A stretch of 64,000 nt of DNA. It comes from Prosapia bicincta. Lineage: Eukaryota > Arthropoda > Insecta > Hemiptera > Cercopidae. Location: positions 332,271,320 through 332,335,319 of the forward strand of contig JBAIZL010000002.1 in NCBI GenBank assembly GCA_036971475.1, given 5' to 3'. Below are positions 12,761-25,184 of the stretch, piece by piece; position 1 is the stretch's first letter; each line of letters begins with the position of its first letter. The position numbers were made by a program, and so were the translations under genes. The notes beneath the pieces were generated by a model. The model did not search any database and was not told where the DNA came from. It saw only the letters and a list, made by a program, of their open reading frames with translations.

Positions 12761-13027
12761 AATAAATTGAACTCAAACGATGATCAATATGAACACGACT
12801 TTAAACACAATATGAAACATACAGGTATACTTATATATCATATTGTGTTTAAAGTTGTTGAACTTGCAATTTTATTGTGTATCTAATTTTTAAATTATAA
12901 CGATTATTGTTTTATGTTTGTAGAGTTGAAAGCTTGAAAAGGGCCACCTAAAATGTGACTGAAACATTGCTTTTATAATATTAAAATAATAAACTCGGCA
13001 TTAATCATCGTTTGAGTTCAATTTATT
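12761..13027. mobile_element. Foldback element, family E (PLE-like)
   Basis: The outer arms AATAAATTGAACTCAAACGA (12761-12790) and the reverse complement (13000-13027) bound a unit that also holds an inner palindrome, ACTTTAAACACAATATGA with its complement (12799-12856). Between lies AAAAGGGCCACC...GTGACTGAAACATTGC (12937-12970), a stem followed by GAAAC like the other PLE-derived foldbacks here. It has no coding capacity. Confidence 0.5.
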
Positions 13028-13599
13028 GTTAAAATTGCATGCTATTAGAAGCTTAACCCCAAAAAATATATTGTCGTTGACAAGAATTTTTTCTAGTTAA
13101 TATGTATAAATATTTTTTTGAGATTATTTTTTTAGTTATTAAGTTTGTTTTACAAATATGAAGTGAATAATTGAGTTGCGTAGATGATAGGGGACACAAG
13201 CAATACGCTTCAAACTGTTAGTAGCTTATGTATTATTTATTTATTTTACATATTTTTTTCAAGATTATTTTTTTTACTAATAATGGTTACAAATAATCAA
13301 AACAAAATATTAATTTAGCTAAACACAATTCATTGCCATTGAATTCGGAATTAATCCGAACCTGCTGGGTTGCTCAGAAAGCAAATAATTTAATCCATAA
13401 TGGGTTTACAAAGTTGCCAAAGCCAAAATCTGTTCAGCAGCATTGAGATATAAGTCAGTAAAATCCTGGTTTTTCAAATTTTTTGAAAACTACAAATGCA
13501 CTGTAAATGGTCATGTTCATCAAGCATAAAAACTGTAGGTCTTTTTTGATACATCCAGGTTTTAACAGCCTACGCCTATAAAACTATCCCTTTAATATG

Positions 13600-13665
13600 A
13601 TTTCTCACAAATTTACCCTAGACATCCAGTTCTAGGAGTAGCTGATAGCCTGATGTCCACAATAA
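13600..13665 (-). repeat. Non-LTR retrotransposon 3' fragment (short)
   Basis: The stretch shares GTAGCTGATAGCCTGATGTC with 29278-29300, inside a recognisable LINE C-terminal fragment, and is related to 46735-46755. Only about 60 bases can be matched, so this is a short 3' relic in FoxK intron 5. Confidence 0.4.
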
Positions 13666-13715
13666 ATCGATTCTTCTACTAGCCAATATTTTTATGACAT
13701 ATAGTAACAAATTTG

Positions 13716-14325
13716 CAACAAACGCAAAGAACTCTTTTGAGTTAAATGTAAACTAAAAATTATAAGTATTTGTTATGCATAAGCCTACCTGTCGAAAATG
13801 AATTCCTTTAGTTCATGTTATATTTCCATCAGACATTTTATTTCTGATTATCAGTTGCAACATATTATTCTATGAGAGTGCATTTATTAGATAGTTTTTT
13901 CATTTACAACCCATTTCCTTTAAAATTCTTCTTGTCTTAGAGCCAATGAAATTGAAATTCATTTGCAATCTATTTTGTAGATTAACATTTTTCTACTAAA
14001 TAAAATTGTTTACTATGACATATATTAAACAGTTTTATTTAGTAGAAAAATATTAATGTACAAAATAAATTGCAAACTAATTTTAATTTCATTGGCTCTG
14101 AGACAAGAAGAATTTTAATAAAAATGGGGTGTAAATTGGTAAACTGTATCTAATAAGCGCATCTCATAGAATAATATGTTGCAACTGATAATCAGAAATA
14201 ATATGTCTGATGGAAATATATCATGAACTGACGGAATTCATTTTCGACATGTAGGCTTATGCGTAATAAATACTTATAATTTTTAGGTAAACATTCAACT
14301 CAATAGAGTTCTTTGCATTTGTTTC
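13716..14325. repeat. Long inverted repeat (about 300-bp arms) in FoxK intron 5
   Basis: The left arm (13716-14012) is matched by its reverse complement at 14025-14325, with only about 12 bases between. Landmarks are CGCAAAGAACTC near 13723 against GAGTTCTTTGC near 14308, TCGAAAATGAATTCC against GGAATTCATTTTCGA, and TTTTCTACTAAATAAAA against TTTTATTTAGTAGAAAA at the centre. By eye the arms are clearly similar but carry scattered substitutions. No coding sequence or transposase was seen. It could be a foldback transposon or two copies inserted head to head. A FoxK pre-mRNA would contain a very long hairpin here. Confidence 0.8.
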
Positions 14326-14623
14326 TAGCATTGCCTTTACCGACAGGCTATACTCAAGTAGAAAAGGAATAGAGAATTCTGTTGTAATAATTTTAGTTTT
14401 ACATGTATGTGCATCCTCTATGTACATGAATTATTTAATTTGGGGAGGTATGATAACCTCTTTGGATAAAACTGAAGATTTGATAGTGTATATAGCATCA
14501 ATATATAGTGAGTAGATAATATACATTTTAACATAACAGTAAAAACAATAAAATTCTTGTTTTAAGAAAGAACAATGCAGCATTTGTGCGCACTGACCAG
14601 ACCAACTGTGTTCCACAAATTTA

Positions 14624-14812
<189 letters not shown>

Positions 14813-16089
14813 TTAAAATTCCTTGAAAATAATATTTAGTATTTATTTATGTATAAGGCCTCTACTCTGTCTAAAAAAAACATACACACAGAAATTAATT
14901 CAAAACTACTATAACTTGAAGCTTTAAATACGAGAAAGAAAAAAAATTAAAGGAACTACACTAATTAAATATTTTAAAAAACAACATTTTGATCCCTTAA
15001 TCATATTTTTCATTATGGTCTAAATATTGTAAATATTTGTAATAATTGTAATTTTTAATAATAAATTCATGATTTATTTAATAATAATGAGTTGAAACAT
15101 AAGACCAAAACGGTTAATAAATATTATAAAGCTTGAAGACATAAACATAAAATTAATTTGGAAGTTAAAATAAAGACTTGCTTTGTATAAAGTATTGAGC
15201 TGGTTATCAATAATTCCAGTAGTTTAAAAAACCAAATGCTGAAAGTTTACATTTAGAAACTGAAATCCACACAGTGTACAGACAAGGTTGGACAAATGTA
15301 TAAGTCACTAATACAATTTTAAAAAGTAACAAATAAACAGCTTTTATCTCTGTTTTAAAACAACGGTGGATGTGCTAGAGAAAAAATAATATTTTACAAT
15401 ACAAAATTCTATTAACCCTTTAAAGTTTAGTTTAAAATGGAACTGCTAAAAAACATTAACTTATCTCAATTAGCGGTAATGCATCTTAAAATGCTTCCCT
15501 TTATACCTAAAATAATAAAAATGTTAAGAACTCCATTTTTTTTAGCTTCGTTCCACTGACTTACAATTGAATCATTAGATACACTGTTACTAATCTATTA
15601 GATTATTACAGTGTCTGAGTGTTAGTAGTAATAAAAACCTACACGGTTTAAGTGGATTGCTAATAAAAAGGTGGTTCTGTTTTCTTTAGAAGTTGATACA
15701 ATGTTGTAGTTCATACAGAAAAATATTTATTGCTATTGTAGTTCATAATGAGACTGGGTCACATGATTTCATAAATAATTAGTTTATCAGCAAAATAGTG
15801 AATGACTCTTACTCATGTTCAACATTTATGTATTAAATCTGTGGTTATATAAAGAAACTGTATCTAAATTTAGTCTTTAAAATAAAGACTGATATTTTGT
15901 TAAAAACTATCTGGATACAAGCTTCTTCATTAAATTACTGGTGTGTCACTAGTAAGCAAACAGTAAAAACAATTTTGTGTAAAAAAAACTATCTTCTTAT
16001 TAACAATGTACAGAAGGAACAATACGATTGCATGACTAATGAAACTGGTCTACAGCACTTTGTTATCCATTTCAATAAATTGTATAGGA

Positions 16090-17093
16090 CAGGGCTCTCC
16101 AATTTTTTTTTGGCCAAAAGCTAGGGTGTAAATTTTGGAAGGCCTAGTGGGTCAAAAATTTCCATGGGGCTTTGGAGTATAATGATACAAGAAAATACCA
16201 CCATAGTAAGTTGTTTATTGTACTTTTAAAAAATGTTGATGACTTACTTAACAACATATAAATGCATATTTTAAAATAATTACTAGGCCTACACATTTTT
16301 TTGCACATAAATAAAGGTGATGGTACTTGAAATTCTTAATATACACATCTTCATCTCTATTAGGAATATTTCTATATATTTGAGTACATGTTTCTGTTTT
16401 TCCTTACATTACAATATTATTTTCCTTTGTTGACACGTTTCGAAATGACTCCATTTTCAAAACGTAAATCATACTGTTCGCCCAAACTATGAGTTCGTCT
16501 TTATATACTGTTAGCCACGCCACCTCACTTTATGTCTAACTACTTAATAATTTCAAACTTTTAAAAATATGAGTCTGACATTATTTTTATAAGTTTAAAA
16601 TTATTAAGTGGATACAAATAAGGAGTCAATAGGAGGTGTGCACCAATAGGAAGCGAGGTCTGCAGGTGGTGGGGGTGTGGCTAACAGTATATAAGGACAA
16701 ACTCAAAGTTTGGGCAAACAGTTTAAGTTTTGAAAATGGAATCATTCCGAAACCTATCAACAGAGGAAAATATTGTAATGTTAGAAAAATATACTCAAAT
16801 ATATAGTAATAGAGCTTAACAGAGATGAACATTTCTTCATCTCGTCTCTTTGTATTCTAACTATAACATATCAACTGTAAAAAAATAAACAAAGAGTTCT
16901 AGGATAAGACTGAATCTTTTTGTCACTTAAAATTTTGGTCCAATTATGTTCAAAGCAATGTGCAATGTCTATTTGACCTGCTGCCTTCATGTTTACAATT
17001 GGTGTAAATATGTAATATATTTGAATAACGCAAGCCAGTAAGAAACTATTTACAGGCCGAATGTGGTCCATTTGGGTAGGTTTGAAACACTTG
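16090..17093. mobile_element. Non-autonomous hAT-type transposon with 8-bp target duplication
   Basis: The element begins CAGGGCTCTCCAA and is bounded by the direct repeat GTATAGGA (16082-16089 and 17094-17101), the 8-bp duplication expected of hAT. The ends also carry hAT-like GGCC-rich text: TTTTTGGCCAAAAGC on the left and CAGGCCGAATGTGGTCC on the right. The interior has no readable transposase. A separate foldback (16369-16808) lies inside and probably inserted later. It sits in FoxK intron 4. Confidence 0.75.
16369..16808. mobile_element. Foldback element, family F, nested in the hAT element
   Basis: Inverted arms at about 16369-16523 and 16668-16808 share GAAAATGGAxTCATT(T/C)CGAAAC and CTAACAGTATATAA. 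Each arm holds a short stem, GGAA-TCA-TTCC in the right arm (16738-16748), followed by GAAAC, the same layout as the PLE-derived foldbacks. There is no coding sequence. Confidence 0.6.
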
Positions 17094-19613
17094 GTATAGG
17101 ACTTGATTAGACAATTTGTATTTTCTTATAGATAATGGATTGTGTTTCATGGGGAGCATGCGTTATTAAAATATTATCATCTTATATTTTATTGTTTCAA
17201 ATAATTTCAAAAATTGATTAATATCTCTGCCTTAGGTTCCAAATACATTCAATTTTTATTTTGTTTAGTCTTATTAGAATACTTGCCATCTGAAACAGGG
17301 TCTTTGTTCATTTCCTTAAATGGAGATTCACAATATTATGATATATAAATTTTTTTAAAAGATTAATCCTCTTGTGGTGTTGAGCTCAAGATTAAGTCGT
17401 TTAATTATTCCTAATGTACAGTCGCAATAACAAATATTTGTTTCTTTGCAGTTCCTTGTTTTTTAAATATACAACTGAAGATATTTATATTACTTTGAAA
17501 TTCTGTTGTGTGATATACACAATAGATTCTGGATAATTGGACCATTTTGAGGGCGGCATGATTTGGTCCAACTAAAATGCTGATCCTATTAGCCTTCGAG
17601 AGGGCGCATGCGGAGTTTTTCTCTGCATGTATCATTATTTGTTAAGAAAATGTCTTTCTCGTTCTCAGAAGTTTTTTCCTGGTTCGTTACTCCACAACCT
17701 GCATTTTCACAACCTATTTTTTTCATATTTTCCTCATAGCTTTAGTGTGAATTTAATTTTTGTCACGCGCGGTCGGATTGCGGGGGTTTCGTTAATCCTT
17801 ATTTTCACTAAATATTATAATTAATTTCATATTCTTATGTGTAGGGGCTACCATCATGATAAAATATTGTTTATGTTTAGACGTTGAATTACTTTATTAC
17901 AGAAAAATAACCCCCAAACACCTCTCCCATAATGAAAACAGTGGTCTAGTATATGTTGCTTACACGTTTTAACAATTAAAAATGTTATTAGAAATATGAC
18001 GTATAGAAAATTAAAACTGTACAATAATGATGTCTAAAATTATTTACAATGCATTTATATAGCATTAATTATGAAGACACCAAAATATAAAATCATAAAC
18101 CGTTTAAATGCAAAAGGCTATTTAAGCGGAATAAATTTCCACAAGAGCCCTTTCTTGTTTAAAACTCTATGCATCCTCTCGAAGGTTAAACAAAGTTTCA
18201 AAAATAAAAAGTAATATACTTTATTAAATCCCAGGTGATCTTAAACAAAGAGTCTGTTTCTGAACCTTGTAAAAATGCTTTTTTAAACTTTTTCCATATT
18301 TTAAAGAGTGTTTTCAGCATTACTGTTCATCATTCATTGTTCATCATTCATTACTGATGAACTTTGTTTTCATTTAAAAATATTATAAACTCAAATAAGA
18401 TTGGTTTGTAGAAAAAGCAATTCAGTAAATTTCAAATGTACAACAAAACTCTAAAATATAAAAACTTGGAGCAACTGTGACATAATATTTTATTACAAAT
18501 AAATACAACTTCTTCAACCAGAATAACTTTTTATTTAAAGCCTAATGTACTAGTGAAGTTACTATACCTTTTTTTAACAGGTTAGAACAATCAAAGTTTA
18601 CATGGACATTTACATCCAATTGCTTTTATTATATTAGCCAACTATACAGATTATTTTGGGCCCCCAGTTTTCTTTATAACTTCGTGTAATAAATTTTAAA
18701 GATTTTTATTATATGTATAGCAAGCAATGCTATAAAGGTATTGATTCTTTTACTGTGCCTGTTTTCACTTTTATGAAATTATTTCAATAAATTTCAATAT
18801 TTGTACTATTTAAAAACACTTGCAATTCTTAAATCTTGTAGAATTTTTTATCAATCAATAGTGTTTGAAAATGCTATTTTTAAAACATTGGTAATGTTTA
18901 CTGCTTAAACTTTTCTCCCATTAAAGATCCATATTGTGCATTTAGCACTTACCATCAAAATCTCATTATACTTATTTTATTATTGTCATACATTTTGTTT
19001 GTATGCCTAGATAGAGTTGGTGTGAGGCGACTCACCGTAACAGCGCCACTATTCCTGTACTCATTGTCCTCACCCACTCTGCCTCTGGAGAGAAAACTTT
19101 GAAGCAGCTAATTGGGAAAATTTATATACATAAGCCTACATTCTCAAATTAAAGTAAAATGACTCAACAAAACATAAATATAGTTTACAAAAATAACCCA
19201 AAGCAAGCCATCAGAAATTTCAAAATAAATTGTAGTTTTTAAATTTTGAGGTGGTGGAATTACAGCTTTACATTGGATAATTTTTTTTTTAAACTGTTGT
19301 CACCATTTCAACCATATTGCAGTGAGCAGGGATACATGTATCAACTATTCCACCCGATATTAATTACTTGACATTTTTTAAATTAAAAAATTATGAAATG
19401 GATAGTACTTCAACATGAAAATTATCAAACTTTAATGAATATAACTATAAAAATCTTGACCGTGAAAAATATGGCTAAATAATACACTACAAGCAAAAAT
19501 TTCAGATAATTTTCAATGAAAAATAATATTAAATCTATCATAGGTAAGAGGAAACAAAATTGGATTGCACATTTTCTCGGTTTAACAGTTTATAATAAAA
19601 GAAACATTTGATG

Positions 19614-19618
<5 letters not shown>

Positions 19619-19646
<28 letters not shown>

Positions 19647-19702
19647 GGCACGCATGCACATACGTGCGTGTGTGTGTGTGCACGCACACACACACACACA
19701 CA
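19619..19702. repeat. (CA)n-(GT)n-(CA)n microsatellite
   Basis: CA repeats from 19619 run into a short TGTGTGTGTG block near 19665-19680 and back into CA repeats to 19702. The opposed blocks could pair as a hairpin. Located in FoxK intron 4. Confidence 0.95.
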
Positions 19703-20706
19703 AACCAACATACAAAGCATTTCTACAAATATTAAATTTCTAAGAAAGGTAAATATTAACCGAAAATAAATGTAAGCTTTTTACAGAGGTATTTGCTTAA
19801 AAAAAGGGGAACACTAATCAGAACCGTAGTAAAAAAGGGTCAAATAATTTTCTATTTACATTTTTTCTGCCTAACTCTTTATTTATGTAATCCATTAATG
19901 TCAGAGAATTTTTTTAAAAAATGTTTAGCTTAAGTTATACAAGCTATTGAGAGGAAAGAAAAGGACGAGTAATTTGAAATAGTTATATCATAATTTTTAT
20001 AACTTTCTCAAAAGGAATTTGTTTTTCCTATTTCATTCAACAAACAAAATTGGAATGTGTTACGTTATATCCAAATAAATAATGAGTATACCAATAGAAT
20101 AAATAAACACTTTGGTAGGGTATAAGCAATATAGCTAAAACACTGACAAGAGTTTTTGTAGCATGCAGCATAAATGGCAACAACATAAACGAAAATAATT
20201 AAGTTTTGCTTGTAATAAAACTGAACATTTATAAAAACCTAACATAAAAAGTGAATGAAATTTAACATTTGGTCTTGTAACATACACCAAACTATTCTGT
20301 TATTTATTTACGTTATTTTAAGCTGGTGAGAATATTATTTTAGTTTAATTATATTAAATAATTTTAAAGGAAAATATCTACATATGTGACAAATATTATA
20401 GTCATAGTTTTAACAAATATGGAAAAAAAGGTACCATGATTCTGAATAAAACTATTTTTATTTCACATTATGTTTGTGTTTTTTTTTTTGAAGTATGAAA
20501 CTAACATACCTTGTTAATATGGTTAGTATAACCAATTAATTAAATGAAAATGTTATTTTTCTCATATTTTTAATTTATTTTTTAAAAGCATACCAAAACT
20601 TACAGCTTTTAAAATTATAATTACATATTCAGGCTGTAGACTGTAAATTTTTCAAACACATACAGAGGAAATAATATTCTCAATTTTGTTATGAACCTAA
20701 ACTTAC

Positions 20707-20830
20707 CTTAGGTGGACTATATGGTTCATTGATTGGTGGTGGACAGCCATTGGTAGGTCGGAATATCTTGCCATTATCAGGATGGTGCATGTCTCCTTCT
20801 CCACCTGATCCATCCAGCATCATTTCCGAT
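20707..20830 (-). CDS. FoxK: FoxK coding exon 4 (linker before forkhead)
   Basis: An AAATGTTGCAG acceptor (AG 20832-20831) and a donor AAG|GTAAGT after 20707 bound 124 bases. With the two bases carried over from exon 3 they give 42 codons: RSEMMLDGSGGEGDMHHPDN, then GKIFRPTNG and NEPYSPPK. It starts in phase 2 and ends in phase 0, which is what exon 5 needs. The linker is low-complexity and not strongly conserved, so the assignment rests on splice sites, phase and position between recognisable FOXK exons. Confidence 0.85.
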
Positions 20831-23553
20831 CTGCAACATTTAATTTATAATATTTCTATTCAATGGTTAACATTATTCTTCTTACTCCTCATACAAAAGC
20901 TTATCTTTATGATATACTGAGTAACTGTGTGATACCCAGAATCATCTGTATATCCTGGACAATAGAAATTCTTCACAAGTAACCCAACAATAATGAAGTT
21001 ATCGTCACTTTGTTTATACATACTTAGACAAAACTTTTGGAGTGGTCAAAACTTCTGGGCATTTTTAAGGTATATAGATACATTATAAAGATTGTCCAGA
21101 CAAAATAAACTACAAATCAAAATTAAAGTGAATAAATTGAATTTATATAAAATATATATTTTTATACACCTTAGTCTATATAGTTACCTACATTTTTGAA
21201 AATGGAACAAAAAAGATGAACAAATTACATCATTGAGTTTAAGTAACATAAAATGGTATTAATCACTTAAACAATAGTTTATGACTATCCGAACTTTGAA
21301 TTTGTTAAATTTACAATTTAACTTTTGTTTAACCTTTGTTGAATTTAAACAAAATTCAAAGTTCTGATAGTCATAAACTATTGTTTAAGTGATTAATTAA
21401 GATTCACCGAACTTAATGAACTACAAATTCAAGAACAAAACAGCGGTTATATTCTTAGTTTACTAACTATCTGATAAAATCAAAGTAGACAACATTTGTC
21501 ATACATAAATGTGCAATTGTAATATTTTTTGCACTTTCATAGCAATATTTTTTTATATCACACAACCTAAACTCAAAATCTAGTTGTTAACAAACTGTGG
21601 CCAAAATAATCTTCAGGACTAGAACCATAGATCGAGTCAAATAACTTTTCTCACTTAAAAAGAATGATCTCTAAGCCTTCTAAATATTATTAGAAAAATT
21701 TAAATGGTATTAATCCAAATCTAATTCTGAATCAGATTCTGATCAAAATTCATAAATCATACAAATTCTTTATCTATATTTTATTTGCACTGTAAAATAT
21801 ACAAAATAACTTTATAAAATAAACTAAATCATTTTTGTGATCTTCTGTCAAAATTGTTGGCATAAAACATGAGACAACCTGGCCTTTTTGTTAAAATATA
21901 ATTTTACAAAATCATAAGACCAAACTTCGTTATATAAGCAAAGTCCATTATAGTTCTGGACTCACAACTTATGCAATTTTATTATTGCAGCATATGTTTT
22001 GACATTTATAATGAAATGAAAGAGGCAGCCCTAACCAAAGACTCAACTGGATGCACCACTCTCACAGCGTAGATAAAAATGTTTTATAATAAAGACAGTA
22101 GTCATATCACACCAAAATATAAGCGACTAAACAGTTCTCGGTCAAATAACTGACAACTAGATTTAAACATTATAGAGATCTCTAACTATAAAAACCCTTC
22201 AACGAAATTTTTGTCTTTAATTTAAAAAAATTTTAGATACTGTATTAACATTTTATAACAATTTCCCTAAAAGTAAAACTTTGACAAAACTAACACCTCC
22301 ACATTTCTCGGGTTCTATTGTTTCATGACTTCTTGGAATTTATTAGATGTCTTATTTGTCCTGGATCATTTTAATTTATAGCAAATGGTTCTTCCATGAT
22401 ATAAAACTATAACCTTTTGTTATAACAGTTTCAAAATATTATGAAAAAAATGGTAGTCTTTCATCATAGCATGAATTCCATGAAAAAATTAGTTTGAATT
22501 AGGAACAATTTACACATATTTTTTAAATCAGTTTTGATCCTCTTCATCACATAACGTTTGGTTTCTCTGCTGTTGTGTTTGGTCAAACTGTTACTTTTTC
22601 TGTTTATTAAGTTCTTTTTTATTGTCGAGCCCCAGATGCACTTGAAATTTAATTTTCATCTATCTTATTCCAAAATCATAAGCCTTTTCTAAGAATAAGA
22701 TTACTTCTTCTAATTAATTATTCGCATTTTCATTATCTACCTCATGGCCTAAACATAAAAAGAAACCAAACCATACAAACCCCTCTATTTGTACTTCTTG
22801 TTTTAAAATATGTTGAACAATTTTTAGTGAAATTTTGTTTATTGAAATACTTTATTTTTTAGCTCTTGATTGGTATAGTTCACATTGCAACTATTTTTAA
22901 AATGATTACAAATGCAAACCATAAGAAAAAATAAAATAAGGCCGAGATGGAGAGGTTGTGAATAACCAAAAATTAACTCCAAATGAAAAAAGAAATACAT
23001 TGAATGTGTTGAGAATGTAACATTTCTGTGTGCAATTGTTTATTAATATGTATACCTTATTACAAAAAGATTTTTGTATTAACTAAAGAACGTAGTGTTT
23101 TATTTACATCTAAATAACAACTAATAAGATTTAAACAAAACTTTACAAATAGTTTTATATGATTGATCCCTTCTCATATAATCTTATTCATTATTGTTTT
23201 TGCAACAAAAATCGATTTCATCCCTTACAAAATGGTTACACTTAATTTTTAGTGAAAAATATTTAGATTTTACATTTTACACTAAAATGTTTTAGAAAAA
23301 CAGACAAAAACATTATTTTATCAAAAATGTTTTTTTTTTAATTTAGCCTCTTTAAAAGTTGAAATATATAAACTTTATTTATGTATTTGTGTTAATAATA
23401 ATAGAATAGAGATGAAATCAACAAAATGGTAAAACAAGAAGATTATCAAATGTTAAATTAACTTTATCTAAAATTTATAATTAGAAACAAACTACCATAG
23501 ACTGTTACAAATTCATGAACAAACTAAATATACTATACTTTTAGATATCTAAC
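20831..23553 (-). other. FoxK: FoxK intron 3 (about 2.7 kb), rest of contents
   Basis: Apart from the PLE-A foldback at 21260-21420 this is AT-rich sequence in which no frame, RNA gene or repeat was recognised. Confidence 0.65.
21260..21420 (+). mobile_element. PLE family A foldback (solo ends), copy 4
   Basis: AATCACTTAAACAATAGTTT (21261) and its complement near 21375 form the arms. The family A tail, AAGATTCACCGAACTTAATG then AACTACAAATTCAAG, follows on the right. There is no endonuclease or reverse transcriptase sequence. A clean target duplication was not seen. FoxK intron 3. Confidence 0.75.
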
Positions 23554-23712
23554 CTGTCATCCATTGTGTTAGAAGTGGATACTGTAACTGTGTTTATAAC
23601 AGAATGAGGACCAGCGACTGCTGCTGCATATGCTGCTGCCATCTGTAAATCTGCACTGACATTACGTCTTCCATGTCCTCCTCGAGGACTTGCTGGACAT
23701 GAATTGGCAGCA
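23554..23712 (-). CDS. FoxK: FoxK coding exon 3
   Basis: The exon extends from an ATTTTAG acceptor (AG 23714-23713) to a donor ACAG|GTTAGA after 23554, 159 bases in phase 2 at both ends. The sequence S-AANSCPASPRGGHGRRNV then SADLQMAAAYAAAVAGPHSV continues the GTIS...NSCPASPRG motif that FOXK1/2 carry between FHA and forkhead domains, followed by the SDLQ-AA alanine-rich helix. Exon 2 is only 375 bases upstream in transcription order. Confidence 0.93.
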
Positions 23713-24087
23713 CTAAAATAATACATTATTAATTTATTTTAAGACAATCAATTCCTGGATAAAAAACTAGTATAACCATGTTGCATTACCAAAAATTGAA
23801 AAGACATTGTATAGTACAAGCTGCAAAAATTAGACAATTCTATTTTGTATTTATTAAGTTCAACTTTTTTAAGCATTGTATCAGTTAACAAATAGTAGCA
23901 CCTATAATATTTTCAAAATATGTGTTAATATAAATTTCAATTTTACCATAAAATAATGTTTTCAATGTTATTTTCAAGTTGAACAATAATACTGAGATTT
24001 TCAAGGAACTGGAAACATCAATGACTATTTAATCTTATGTTATCAAATTCAAAATTTACTTAATTATAAATCTAATAAAGTACTTAC

Positions 24088-24273
24088 CTAATAGTACCCG
24101 TAGGTGAAGGGAAAGGACTGGTGAAGTTAGCATCAGGATCAGGTATATTGATGCGTAATGGAGGCAAAGGTGCCCGATGTTTAGCAGGAGATATATTAAG
24201 CGGCGGATCAGCTTCATCGACTAAGGACTGGAAAACTAAGCGAATTGTTGTACTTGGAAATCTAAAGGTACAT
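24088..24273 (-). CDS. FoxK: FoxK coding exon 2 (end of FHA domain, PSPTGTIS motif)
   Basis: The exon starts after TTGTTGCAG (AG 24275-24274) and ends at AG|GTAAGT after 24088, 186 bases. Joined to exon 1 it reads LPK-TCTFRFPSTTIRLVFQSL, the last strands of the FHA domain, then PPLRINIPDPDANF and SPFPSPTGTI-S. Each segment has a direct counterpart in vertebrate FOXK1/2. The join to exon 1 crosses a 20-kb intron but is exact in phase and sequence. Confidence 0.95.
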
Positions 24274-24416
24274 CTGCAACAAATCAAAACAAAATAAATT
24301 TTATTATACACTAAAATTCTTCTAAAATTTTTTACATTTTTTCATGAAATCGTAAAAAATAGATCTTTATAAAATGATTAGTCATTGAAATTTCTGAATT
24401 TAAATATTAACATAAT

Positions 24417-24999
24417 TCTTGAATTTTGTAGTCCATTACGTTTGGTGAAACTTAATTAATCACTTTGACATTAGTTAAAGACTTTTCGAACTTTAAATTT
24501 TGTAAATTCGTAAAAACTTACTGAGACAGAACGTTTTCGATCGCTATGTGGCGATCTTCATCTGTGTCTTCTGCTTGGAGTTGTTTGATTAAGGGGTGAT
24601 AGTTTTAAAGGCAGATTTTCAATATTTTTAAATAGTACATGTGATTTGGGTTTTTTCGTTTAATATGTTTGTACTTTGTGTTTTTGTGTGTTTGTAGATT
24701 TCATATTTCAACAAAAAAGAACCACATCTCAACACACTAGAACAATATGAAATCTACAAACACACAAAAACACAAAGTACAAACATATTAAATGAACAAA
24801 TCCAATACAAACCACACACACTCTTTGATACTATCAAAAACCTGCCTTTAAAACAGTCACCGCTTAATCGAACCACTCCAAGCAGAAGACACTGATTAAG
24901 ATGTCCACATAGCGATCAAAAACGTTCTGTCTCAGTAAGTTTTTACAAATTTACAAAATTTACAGTTCGGAAAGTCTTAAACTAATGTTAAAGTGATTA
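24417..24999 (-). mobile_element. Penelope-like element, family A, copy 2
   Basis: Flanked by an 11-bp duplication ATTAACATAAT (24406-24416 and 25000-25010). The ends are inverted family A terminal repeats, with GAACGTTTTCGATCGCTATG near 24530 and its counterpart near 24910. The interior holds only the end of the endonuclease frame, on the plus strand at about 24705-24860 (HLNTLEQYEIYKHTKTQSTN), and an inverted partial copy. No complete domain remains. FoxK intron 1. Confidence 0.8.
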
Positions 25000-25184
25000 A
25001 TTAACATAATGTATTTTACACAGAATTTTCACAATATCATTAGTATTCAAAATTTTTAATCTAGCAACACTTATTAAAATTATCAAAATAAATACTTAAA
25101 AAGGCTATTATTATTAGTGTTATTTCTGAGAAGTATATTAGTATTTTTGAAGTGGTATAACAATAAACCTAATCTAAATAATAT

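Noticed and set aside
19538..19720. Cys/Val/His-rich open stretch
   Set aside because: It is a translation of the CA/GT microsatellite.
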